Assembly (NCBI RefSeq): GCF_001469165.1
Contig: NZ_JABX01000010.1
Location: forward strand, 62,001 to 126,000
Direction: 5' to 3'
DNA length: 64,000 bases
Origin: Thiohalocapsa sp. ML1
GTDB lineage: Bacteria; Pseudomonadota; Gammaproteobacteria; Chromatiales; Chromatiaceae
Both the position numbers and the translations under genes were made by a program. Below the pieces are notes generated by a model, which saw nothing but the letters and a program-made list of their open reading frames with translations, did not search any database and was not told the DNA's origin. This document shows, piece by piece, positions 41,094-48,609 of this stretch; positions within the stretch are counted from its first letter, which is position 1, and every line of letters starts with the position of its first letter.

Positions 41094-42773
41094 TTGAACT
41101 TTATCGCCAACGAAACCGCGCAGAAACTCCGCGGCGGCTACTACACCCCGGAAGACTTGGCGACGTTTCTGTGCAAGTGGGTACTCGAAATCAACCCTTG
41201 CCGCGTCCTTGAACCTAGCTGCGGAGACGGCGTGTTCTTCAGAGCGCTTCGCAACGCGGGCGCTAACACAACGTTGGCCGTCACTGGCTTTGAGCTCAAC
41301 CAGGAAGAGGCAGCAAAGGCCACATTGCTCGCAAAGGATGTTGGACTGGCGGCGAGCAAGATCCACGCCGTAGATTTCCTGAGTTGGGCTATCGAGAAGG
41401 CCGGCTTTGGCCTCTTGCCGCACGACACCCTATTCGATGCGGTGGTCGGAAACCCGCCGTTCGTTCGCTATCAGTACTTGCCGGCGCCGTTCCAGGTGAA
41501 GGCTGAGCAGATCTTCCGCGCGCTCGAGCTGCCTTTCACAAAGCACACCAATGCATGGGTGCCTTTCATCTTGGCAAGCATGCGGATGCTTCGGCCAGGC
41601 GGCCGACTGGCGATGGTCGTCCCGGCTGAAATCATCCATGTGATGCACGCGCAGTCGCTACGCTCGTACCTCGGCCGCGAGTGCCGTCGCCTGGTCATCG
41701 TCGACCCTGAGGAGCTGTGGTTCGCCGGCACGCTGCAAGGCGCTGTGCTGCTGCTGGCCGAGAAGCGGACAGATCAGCACGATATTGCCGAAGGCATTGC
41801 TATCTACCCGGTCCGCGACCGTGAGTTTCTGCGCGAGTCCCCGGCGCGGATTTTCGCCGCACCGCAGTCAATTAACGGCAAGACGGTCGCCGGTAAGTGG
41901 ACACGCGCGTTGCTGGACAAGGAGACGGGCGAGTTGATCGATGAGGTTGGCGGTCACTCCAGCGTGCATCGCTTCGCTGAGGTCGCAGATGTAGACGTTG
42001 GCATTGTTACAGGGGCCAACAAGTTTTTCCTCGTGACCAACGATGTCGTCAGCAAGCACGGCTTAGAGCCCTGGGCGCATCCGATGTTCGGTCGGAGCGA
42101 GCACTGCCCCGGCATCATCTACGACGCCAACCAGCACGCGGCCAACGCGAAGGCAGGAAACCCAACGAACTTCCTGTGGTTCTGCGACGACGAACCACTG
42201 AAACACAAGAAGTCAAAATCATACATTGAGGCCGGAGAGGCCGTCGCGCTCCATACACGCTACAAGTGCCGCATTCGCTCGCCGTGGTTTAAGGTTCCCT
42301 CCGTGTATGCAACGGAAATCGGGATGCTCAAGCGCTCACACGACCTCCCGCGCCTCATCCTCAATAAGGTCCGTGCGTACACCACGGACACGGCCTATCG
42401 CATCCGAACGCTTAACGGGGCATCCGCGGAGCACCTCGTCGGCTGCTTCTATAACGGCTTGACAGCTCTCAGTGCCGAGCTGGAAGGGCGGCACTACGGG
42501 GGCGGCGTGCTGGAGCTTGTGCCCTCCGAGATCGAGAAACTGGCGCTGCCGCTGCCCACGACGGCGCAAATCGACCTGAGGGAGCTCGACCGACAAATCC
42601 GATCGTCCATGTCTGTGCAGGACGTTCTTGAGGCTAACTCGCGCATCGTGCTCGGGGGCCTCGGTCTGTCGTGCGCGCAGCAAGACAGCATCCTCAATGC
42701 ATGGTTGCGCCTGCGCAACCGCAGACACCGCACGCCAAGCGATGCGAAAGACGAGGCGGCTGAAGCCGCTTAG
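41094..42773 (+). CDS. N6-adenine DNA methyltransferase, Eco57I/type II class
   Basis: A 559-residue SAM-dependent methylase. An N-terminal GGYYTPEDLATFLCKWVL and motif I VLEPSCGDGVFF (about 40-50) bind SAM. Motif IV is NPPFVRYQ, the catalytic NPPF of N6-adenine enzymes. The second half (about 270-559) looks like a target-recognition region (SNKFFLVTNDV-like, LILNKVRAYTTDTAYRIRTL, CFYNGLTALSAELEGRHYGG). The TTG start follows the RHH stop by 3 bases. It ends overlapping, tail to tail, with the PLD-nuclease gene by four bases. A modification role with that nuclease is likely. Confidence 0.88.
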   Translation: MNFIANETAQKLRGGYYTPEDLATFLCKWVLEINPCRVLEPSCGDGVFFRALRNAGANTTLAVTGFELNQEEAAKATLLAKDVGLAASKIHAVDFLSWAIEKAGFGLLPHDTLFDAVVGNPPFVRYQYLPAPFQVKAEQIFRALELPFTKHTNAWVPFILASMRMLRPGGRLAMVVPAEIIHVMHAQSLRSYLGRECRRLVIVDPEELWFAGTLQGAVLLLAEKRTDQHDIAEGIAIYPVRDREFLRESPARIFAAPQSINGKTVAGKWTRALLDKETGELIDEVGGHSSVHRFAEVADVDVGIVTGANKFFLVTNDVVSKHGLEPWAHPMFGRSEHCPGIIYDANQHAANAKAGNPTNFLWFCDDEPLKHKKSKSYIEAGEAVALHTRYKCRIRSPWFKVPSVYATEIGMLKRSHDLPRLILNKVRAYTTDTAYRIRTLNGASAEHLVGCFYNGLTALSAELEGRHYGGGVLELVPSEIEKLALPLPTTAQIDLRELDRQIRSSMSVQDVLEANSRIVLGGLGLSCAQQDSILNAWLRLRNRRHRTPSDAKDEAAEAA

Positions 42774-43975
42774 TCGATTTCGAGGGCGAAGCGCTTCGGG
42801 TCGGCCTTGTCGCGATAGAGAGCGAGCGTGCGACCGAGAAGGTCATCTCGACCCACGTAGTCACGCAGCGGACCCCAGCTTAGGCGGGTCATAGCGTTTT
42901 TTTGCTTGTAGGCTGCGCTCGTCGTCCCCTTGGTGTGGGCAATGCGAAGGTCAAATTCCCCGTAGCTGATGCCTCTGAGGACGAGATGAAACTTCGCGTA
43001 GGCCTCTTCAACGGTCTCCGTGCGGCTTGGCCGCCACGACAGTTCGGGGAAGATCTCCTCGCGGAAATAGTGTCGATGATCGATGTCCGCCGGCAGTAAT
43101 CCCTTGTCAAGGCTGATTGAGCCCGTGCTATTGGTGTTCGTACCGTCGGGAATGTTGAGATCCCGCCTCGTGAGCGCCTTGCTTTCCCAGACGAGCTCGT
43201 ACGCGACACCAGGCGCGGGCAGAGGCGCGACTGGTGCGGCTGCCGCCTTCTTTGCATGCGCTGCCTTCTTGGCCGCCGGTGCTGGCGCGGCGGGCTTCGC
43301 CGCCTTCTTCGCCGCAATCAGCGCACGGCGCAAGGGGACGACCTTCAGCTTGATTCTGGGTACGGTGTCGCTCGTCGGCGATGTTGCCAAGCACGCCGGC
43401 CGAGGCGGCGAAGTCGTCATCTCGTCGATCAGCCGGCCGGTTGCCACAAGCGCGTCAAGCTGCGTTGGGTTCGCTATCGGGACGATGTGTTCCGGATAAT
43501 CCTTGGCCAGCGCATCAAACTCTTTCTCGATACTCTCAACCAGGGCCTTCTCATCGACGTTATTGAGGTCAAGCTCAACGACTAGGCCAGCCTCGATGTT
43601 GTTGTGCAGTCCACCTATCGTGAGGTTGGCGCTGCCGATGACAAGGCGAGCGTGGGTTGCTCCCTTTACCAGATAGAGTTTCGGGTGGAAGAGCACCGAC
43701 CGCGAGCCCGTGTCGACGCAATAAAGCGACACGCCCATGTCGAGCAGATGCCTCGCCCCCTGACTGGAAGTGATGTCGTTGCGAATGCCAATGAAGGCCT
43801 GGGTCTTCGCGCCGTGTTCGTTAAGCTGCTTCTCAAGCAGCTCCGTACCGCTGCGATTCACAAACGCGACGCTAACAATAACTCGCTCAATACTCGGTAG
43901 ATCGAATAATTGCGCAACCGCCACGCGATGAGTCTTGGCGGTGAAGCCTTGTAAGATGAGCTCCTGTTTCGCCAT
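42770..43975 (-). CDS. Phospholipase D-type nuclease, putative restriction partner
   Basis: A 401-residue protein. The N-terminal domain has one HKD-type motif (HPKLYLVKGATHARLVIGSA then NLTIGG; H, K and the SAN segment), as in PLD-fold restriction endonucleases (BfiI/NgoFVII types), which act as dimers. A Lys/Ala/Pro-rich low-complexity linker (about 215-255) joins a C-terminal domain with RRDLNIPDGTN, YFREEIFPELSWRP and FHLVLRGISYGEFDLRIAHT. That domain could bind DNA. It converges with the adenine-methylase gene, overlapping by four bases. A restriction role is inferred from fold and context. Confidence 0.75.
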   Translation of the reverse strand: MAKQELILQGFTAKTHRVAVAQLFDLPSIERVIVSVAFVNRSGTELLEKQLNEHGAKTQAFIGIRNDITSSQGARHLLDMGVSLYCVDTGSRSVLFHPKLYLVKGATHARLVIGSANLTIGGLHNNIEAGLVVELDLNNVDEKALVESIEKEFDALAKDYPEHIVPIANPTQLDALVATGRLIDEMTTSPPRPACLATSPTSDTVPRIKLKVVPLRRALIAAKKAAKPAAPAPAAKKAAHAKKAAAAPVAPLPAPGVAYELVWESKALTRRDLNIPDGTNTNSTGSISLDKGLLPADIDHRHYFREEIFPELSWRPSRTETVEEAYAKFHLVLRGISYGEFDLRIAHTKGTTSAAYKQKNAMTRLSWGPLRDYVGRDDLLGRTLALYRDKADPKRFALEID

Positions 43976-44084
43976 ACGTCGCTCGCCTACTCTGGAGCTA
44001 CAGAGATGGTCGCCGACGATGGCCGCGGAACAGGCTGTGGCATTGCTGCAGCAGGGCGATCCGGCACAAGCCCGGGGATAGCCA

Positions 44085-44120
44085 GCGCATCCCGCCGCCA
44101 GTTCTCGGCGCGGGATGCGC
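44085..44120. other. 11-bp perfect hairpin in intergenic region
   Basis: GCGCATCCCGC (44085-44095) and GCGGGATGCGC (44110-44120) form a perfect stem across a 14-base loop. It lies between the PLD-nuclease gene (starts 43975, minus) and nrdG (ends 44213, minus). Without a T-run it is a weak terminator candidate for nothing obvious; it may be a REP-like palindrome. No gene is seen in 43976-44212. Confidence 0.55.
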
Positions 44121-44212
44121 TTCGCTTTCCCGCCCTACAACTTGCTTGTTTCGCATCCGCGTCCGAATTCGTCGCGACTGGCGAGTTTGAGGAACAGTAG
44201 CTGCTGCGATAC

Positions 44213-44926
44213 TCACACCGCACGTAGCGTGAAGTGCGGGAACGCCCCGCGCGCGGCGACGAGCGCCGCGTCGTCGATCTTGATCTGCCGTGGTGCGGGC
44301 ATCCCCGCAGACGGCCCGACGGTCCGGCACTGTTGCAGCGCGTAGGTCTCGACGCCGGCCGCGGCCAGGCGCGCAAAGAGTCGCGTCAGATAGCCCGTGT
44401 CGTCGAGGCCGGGCATCGGGGTGGTGCGGACCTCCAGATCGATGCCCGCGTCGAGCAGCAGGCGCAGGCTCTGCCACGCGCGCTCGCCGGAGCCTGGCGC
44501 GCCGGTGATGCGGGGGTAGTCCTCGGGCAGGGCCTTGATGTCGAGGGCGACCCAGTCCAGCAGCGGCAGCAGGGCGGCAAGCCGGTCCGGGTAAGGGCCG
44601 CCGGTGTGCAGGCCGGTCTTGAAGCCGAGCTTGCGGATCTCCGCGAGCGCCCCCGGCAGCGCCTGTTGCGCCGTCGGCTCGCCGCCGCTCAGCACCACGG
44701 CGTCCAGCAGACCGCGCCGCACCTCCAGGAAGCTCACGATATGCCGCCAACCGAGTGCCGACGGCCCCGTGGCGTCTTGGAGGTCCGCGTTGTGACAATA
44801 CGGGCAGCGCCAGGGGCAGCCGCGGCAGTAGATGACGGCCGCGAGCTCGCCCGGATAGTCCAGGCTGGTAAGTGGGGTCAGGCCGCCGATGCGCAGTTGC
44901 TCGGCGCCCGTCGTGGCAATGCCCAT
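44213..44926 (-). CDS. nrdG: Anaerobic RNR activating enzyme NrdG
   Basis: A 237-residue radical SAM protein. The cluster motif is CRGCPWRCPYC (CxxxCxxC, about 34-44). GGEPTAQQAL is the SAM-binding GGE motif, and SLDYPGELAAVIYC is typical of the NrdG/PflA class. It generates the glycyl radical on NrdD. It is the last gene of nrdD - glycyl-radical fragment - nrdG on the minus strand, 40 bp after the small gene. Confidence 0.93.
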   Translation of the reverse strand: MGIATTGAEQLRIGGLTPLTSLDYPGELAAVIYCRGCPWRCPYCHNADLQDATGPSALGWRHIVSFLEVRRGLLDAVVLSGGEPTAQQALPGALAEIRKLGFKTGLHTGGPYPDRLAALLPLLDWVALDIKALPEDYPRITGAPGSGERAWQSLRLLLDAGIDLEVRTTPMPGLDDTGYLTRLFARLAAAGVETYALQQCRTVGPSAGMPAPRQIKIDDAALVAARGAFPHFTLRAV

Positions 44927-44966
44927 GCGCTTGCGTCTCCCGACCTACCGTCTCGCGCTCTGCCGC

Positions 44967-45161
44967 TCAGGCCGCCTCGGCGCGGCGCCGAGGCACGGCC
45001 CGCACGCCAGCCGGCTGCTCGTTGAAGCAGACGCGCTCGCGGTGCTCGGACTGCTTGCCGGCATTGAAGGCGCTGACGGGGCGGTGATAGCCCATGACGC
45101 GGGTCCAGACCTCGCAGCGGGTGCGTTCTTCGTCGTGGATTTCGATGCCATCTATGTTCAT
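44967..45161 (-). CDS. nrdD: Separate glycyl-radical C-terminal domain of NrdD
   Basis: A 64-residue protein: RCEVWTRVMGYHRPVSAFNA, then GKQSEHRERVCF. RVMGY carries the glycyl-radical glycine that is normally at the end of the single NrdD polypeptide. The main NrdD frame upstream stops at 45234 without this segment. This small frame has its own AGGAG 8 bases before the ATG and lies in the same reading frame as the large gene, separated by 24 codons of repeat DNA. It presumably docks on NrdD to complete the active site and is the substrate of NrdG. Confidence 0.85.
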   Translation of the reverse strand: MNIDGIEIHDEERTRCEVWTRVMGYHRPVSAFNAGKQSEHRERVCFNEQPAGVRAVPRRRAEAA

Positions 45162-45185
45162 TGGTTGGGCTCCTGGTTAATGCAA

Positions 45186-45342
45186 AAGGGCCGAGGGCCG
45201 AGGGCCGAGGGCCGAGGGCCGAGGGCCGAGGAATCAAGCCTGCGCCGCGCCCGCGCTGCTGATCGAAGCAACATGGTTGCGAACGTCGCCGTCGTGCGCG
45301 CCTTCCATCCTTGGCCCTTGGCCCTTGGCCCTCTCCTGAAGC
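45186..45342. repeat. Heptamer element at the NrdD split
   Basis: Six GGCCGAG units (45186-45231), about 80 bp of unique sequence, and three to four CTTGGCC units (45309-45333) in inverted orientation. The left arm fills the gap between the two nrdD frames. The right arm encodes the odd ERAKGQGPRMEG tail of the large subunit. Arms and spacing mirror the other dispersed heptamer arrays. Confidence 0.85.
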
Positions 45343-47375
45343 TTCTTCTCGATGAGCTCCGCATCGCACTTGGGGCAGAACTCGTGCTCGCCTTCGATGT
45401 AGCCATGGTGCGGACAGATGGAGAAGGTCGGCGTGACGGTGATGTAGGGCAGCCGGAAGTTGGTCAGCGCCCGGCGCACCAGACGCTTGCAGGCCTCGGT
45501 GGAGCTCACTTGCTCGCCCATGTACAGGTGCAGCACGGTGCCGCCGGTGTACTTGGTCTGCAGCTCATCCTGCATCGCGAGCGCCTGGAAGGCGTCGTCG
45601 GTATAGCCCACCGGGAGCTGGGAGGAATTGGTGTAGTACGGCGCCTCCTCGGTGCCCGCCTGAATGATCCCCGGGAAGCGCTTCTTGTCTTCGCGCGCAA
45701 AGCGATACGTGGTCCCCTCCGCGGGCGTGGCCTCCAAGTTGTACATGTGCCCGGTCTCTTCCTGGAAAGCGACCATGCGCGCGCGCACGTGCTCCAACAG
45801 CCGCGCCGCGAAGGCGTGGCCCCACTCGGTGGTGATGTCCTCGACATCATCGGTGAAGTTGCGAATCAGCTCGTTGATGCCGTTGACGCCGATGGTGCTG
45901 AAGTGGTTGCGCAGCGTGCCGAGGTAGCGCTTGGTGTAGGGGAACAGCCCGGCGTCCATGTGGCGCTGAATGACCTTGCGCTTGAGCTCCAGGCTCTTTT
46001 TTGCCAGCTCCATTAATTCATCCAAGCGCCGCAGCAGCCCTGCTTCATCGCCGGCATGGGTGAAGCCCAAGCGCGCGCAGTTGATGGTGACGACGCCCAA
46101 GGAGCCCGTCTGCTCCGCGGAGCCGAACAGGCCATTGCCGCGCTTCAACAGCTCCGATACGTCCAACCGCAGCCGGCAGCACATGCTGCGGACCATGTTG
46201 GGCTCCATGTCCGAGCTGACGAAGTTGCTGAAATACGGCAGGCCGTACTTGGCCGTCATGGAAAACAGCAGCTCCGCATTCTCCCCGTCCCACGGGAAGT
46301 CATCGGTGATGTTGTAGGTCGGGATCGGGAAGGTGAAGATTCGGCCCTTCGCATCGCCCTCGGTCATCACCTCGATATAGGCGCGGTTGATGAGGTCCAT
46401 CTCGGCCTGGAGCTCGCCGTAAGTGAATGGCTGCTCCACGCCGCCGATCACCGGCACCTGCTCGCGCAGATCCGCCGGGCAAACCCAGTCGAAGGTCAAA
46501 TTAGTAAAGGGTGTTTGGCAACCCCACCGGCTCGGCACATTCAGGTTGTAGATCAGCTCCTGGATGTATTGCTTGACCTGGCGATAGCCGAGCCGATCGA
46601 TGCGCACAAACGGCGCCATATAGGTGTCGAAGCTGGAGAACGCCTGCGCCCCGGCCCATTCGTTCTGCAGCGTGCCGAGGAAGTTCACAATCTGCCCGAC
46701 GGCGCTCGACATGTGCTTCGGCGGACCGGCCTCGACCTTGCCGGGCACGCCGTTCAGACCCTCGTTCAGCAGCGTGCGCAGCGACCAGCCGGCGCAGTAG
46801 CCGGCGAGCATGTCGAGGTCGTGGATGTGCAGGTCGCCGTTGCGGTGCGCCTCGCCCACCTGCGGCGGGTAGACATGGCTCAGCCAATAGTTGGCGATCA
46901 TCTTGCCCGAGGTGTTGAGGATCAGCCCGCCGAGCGAATAGCCCTGATTGGCGTTGGCCGACACGCGCCAGTCGGAGCGGTCGAGGTACTCGTTGATGGA
47001 GCCTTCCACGTCCACCAGCGTGCGCCGATCGCTGCGCAGCTTCGCGCGCTGCTCGCGGTAGACGATGTAGGAGCGGGCCGTGTCGAAGTGGTTGGCACTG
47101 ATGAGCGTCTGCTCGACGACGTCTTGGATGCCCTCGATGTCCGGATGCCGCGGCTGCCCCGCGGCTGCGCCGGCCGGGTGCCCATAGCGGTGCGCGAGCA
47201 CCTTGACCACCTGCGCGGTCAGGAGCTTGGCTTCCAGCTCGTCAAATTCGCCGGTGGCGCGCCCCGCGCGCAGGATGGCGGACTCGATCTTGCCCGCGTC
47301 GAAGGCCACCACGTCCCCGTCGCGCTTGACGATGCGTGTCGGCAGCACCGCCAGCGCCTTGCCCTCTGCACCCAT
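45234..47375 (-). CDS. nrdD: Class III anaerobic ribonucleotide reductase, large part
   Basis: A 713-residue protein. An N-terminal ATP-cone (LPTRIVKRDGDVVAFDAGKI) is followed by the 10-stranded barrel with active-site regions NLNVPSRWGCQTPFTNLTFD and SMCCRLRLD. Near the end a zinc site (SICPHHGY and FCPKC) appears. The expected glycyl-radical segment is absent: after KKLQ the frame enters heptamer-repeat sequence and stops at 45234. The radical domain is the next small gene. GGGGAG 8 bases before the ATG at 47375 fixes the start. It reduces NTPs to dNTPs under anaerobiosis. NrdR-like and FNR-like sites lie upstream. Confidence 0.92.
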   Translation of the reverse strand: MGAEGKALAVLPTRIVKRDGDVVAFDAGKIESAILRAGRATGEFDELEAKLLTAQVVKVLAHRYGHPAGAAAGQPRHPDIEGIQDVVEQTLISANHFDTARSYIVYREQRAKLRSDRRTLVDVEGSINEYLDRSDWRVSANANQGYSLGGLILNTSGKMIANYWLSHVYPPQVGEAHRNGDLHIHDLDMLAGYCAGWSLRTLLNEGLNGVPGKVEAGPPKHMSSAVGQIVNFLGTLQNEWAGAQAFSSFDTYMAPFVRIDRLGYRQVKQYIQELIYNLNVPSRWGCQTPFTNLTFDWVCPADLREQVPVIGGVEQPFTYGELQAEMDLINRAYIEVMTEGDAKGRIFTFPIPTYNITDDFPWDGENAELLFSMTAKYGLPYFSNFVSSDMEPNMVRSMCCRLRLDVSELLKRGNGLFGSAEQTGSLGVVTINCARLGFTHAGDEAGLLRRLDELMELAKKSLELKRKVIQRHMDAGLFPYTKRYLGTLRNHFSTIGVNGINELIRNFTDDVEDITTEWGHAFAARLLEHVRARMVAFQEETGHMYNLEATPAEGTTYRFAREDKKRFPGIIQAGTEEAPYYTNSSQLPVGYTDDAFQALAMQDELQTKYTGGTVLHLYMGEQVSSTEACKRLVRRALTNFRLPYITVTPTFSICPHHGYIEGEHEFCPKCDAELIEKKLQERAKGQGPRMEGAHDGDVRNHVASISSAGAAQA

Positions 47376-47401
47376 ATCTTGTCTCCCCGTCGCCAGCAGC
47401 C

Positions 47402-47448
47402 GCACTAGATGTTGTGGTAGAGCTTAGACCCATCGCTAGATCTAGGCA
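47402..47448 (-). promoter_or_regulatory. Pair of NrdR-box-like sites upstream of nrdD
   Basis: GCACTAGATGTTGTGG (47402-47417) and TCGCTAGATCTAGGCA (47433-47448) each resemble the NrdR box ACACWATATATWGTGT (about 11 and 9-10 of 16 positions). Their cores CTAGATGTTG and CTAGATCTAG are exactly 31 bp apart, the spacing typical of NrdR box pairs. They lie 27-73 bp upstream of the nrdD start. Confidence 0.55.
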
Positions 47449-47468
47449 AATCCCGCTGTCGGCGGATG

Positions 47469-47484
47469 GCTGATCCGGATCAGC
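47469..47484 (-). promoter_or_regulatory. FNR/ANR-like palindrome upstream of nrdD
   Basis: GCTGATCCGGATCAGC is a perfect 16-bp palindrome. The core CTGAT-N4-ATCAG differs from the FNR/ANR box TTGAT-N4-ATCAA at one base per half. It lies about 95 bp upstream of the class III reductase gene, where oxygen control is expected. A chance palindrome is possible. Confidence 0.5.
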
Positions 47485-47490
47485 ATTGGC

Positions 47491-47621
47491 AGGGCCGAGG
47501 GCCGAGGGCCAAGGCAGCCCTCCTCGGCCCTCGGCCCTTGGCCCTTGGCCCTTGGCCCTTGACCCTTGACCCTCGGCCCTCAGCCCGCCCTGTCGGTCAG
47601 GTTTCGCCTCGCCGCTAAGGA
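47491..47621. repeat. Heptamer inverted array with composite tail
   Basis: Three GGCCGAG/GGCCAAG units face about ten CTCGGCC/CTTGGCC/CTTGACC units. Then comes CCTGTCGGTCAGGTTTCGCC and TCGCCGCTAAGG, the right tail of the composite element in degraded form. It lies in the divergent gap between nrdD and the dehydrogenase gene. The CTAGA/TTGAC left part is missing. Confidence 0.85.
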
Positions 47622-47668
47622 GTAAACTCGGGCGTTTGGGTGGCATCCGACGGGGCGGGAACCGATCA

Positions 47669-48577
47669 ATGACAGCACGCATCGGCTTCATCGGGCTCGG
47701 CATCATGGGCCGGCCCATGGCACTGAACCTGATCAAGCGGGGACATCGGCTTGCCGTCTTCGCGCGGCGGGCGGAGGCCATGGTCCCGCTCACGGACGCC
47801 GGCGCGATCGCCTGCGACAGCCCGGCGGCGGTGGCCCGGGAGGCCGACATCACCTTCACGATGCTCTCCGACACGCCGGACGTCGAGGCCGTGATCCTAG
47901 GCTCCGGCGCCAAAGCCGAGCGCGCCGTCATCGCCGGTGCCGCGCCCGGCAGCATCGTCGTGGACATGAGCACGATCTCCCCGGCCGCGACCCGCGCCAT
48001 CGCCGAGCGCCTCGGCGCGGCCGGCGTGAGCATGCTCGACGCGCCCGTCTCCGGCGGCGACGTCGGCGCCCGCGATGGCACGCTCTCCATCATGGTGGGC
48101 GGGCCGCAGGCGGCCTTCCTGCGGGTCAAGCCGCTGTTCGAGGCCATGGGCCGCAACATCGGGCACATTGGTGCCGCCGGCGCCGGCCAGGTCTGCAAGG
48201 CCTGCAACCAGATCGTGGTCGGCCAGACCATCGCCGGCGTCGGCGAGGCGCTGCTGATGGCCCAAGCCGCCGGGGTGGACGCCGCCAAGGTGCGCGAGGC
48301 CCTGCTCGGCGGCTTCGCGGCGAGCCGCATCCTGGAGCTGCACGGCCAGCGCATGCTCGACGGCGACTACACCCCCGGCTTCAAGCTCGCGCTGTACCAG
48401 AAGGACCTGCGCCTGGTGCAGGAGGCCGCGCACGCCCTCGGCCTCGCGCTGCCCGGCACGGCGCTGGTGGCGCAGCTCGTGAACGCCCTGGTGGGTCACG
48501 GCGACGGCGAGCTCGATGCCGCCGCCCTGCATCTGGTGCAGCGCCGGCTCAACGCCCGCGGCGACGAGCGGGCGTGA
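47669..48577 (+). CDS. NAD-binding hydroxyacid dehydrogenase, GarR/GlxR type
   Basis: A 302-residue beta-hydroxyacid dehydrogenase. The Rossmann motif is IGFIGLGIMGRPMALNLIKR, the substrate motif is DAPVSGGDVGARDGTLSIMV, and the catalytic lysine lies in GAGQVCKACNQIVVG. The GQVCKACNQ form favours 2-hydroxy-3-oxopropionate (tartronate semialdehyde) reductase over 3-hydroxyisobutyrate dehydrogenase. The ATG at 47669 follows GGGA; an upstream extension is not conserved. It ends 32 bp before the photoreceptor gene. Confidence 0.88.
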   Translation: MTARIGFIGLGIMGRPMALNLIKRGHRLAVFARRAEAMVPLTDAGAIACDSPAAVAREADITFTMLSDTPDVEAVILGSGAKAERAVIAGAAPGSIVVDMSTISPAATRAIAERLGAAGVSMLDAPVSGGDVGARDGTLSIMVGGPQAAFLRVKPLFEAMGRNIGHIGAAGAGQVCKACNQIVVGQTIAGVGEALLMAQAAGVDAAKVREALLGGFAASRILELHGQRMLDGDYTPGFKLALYQKDLRLVQEAAHALGLALPGTALVAQLVNALVGHGDGELDAAALHLVQRRLNARGDERA

Positions 48578-48609
48578 CGCCCGCGTGCCCGGAGCCCACG
48601 GGACCCCCA

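Noticed and set aside
45162-45236. The in-frame TGA between the two nrdD parts as selenocysteine or programmed readthrough
   Set aside because: The intervening codons are pure heptamer repeat, and the downstream part has its own ribosome site and ATG, so separate translation is simpler.
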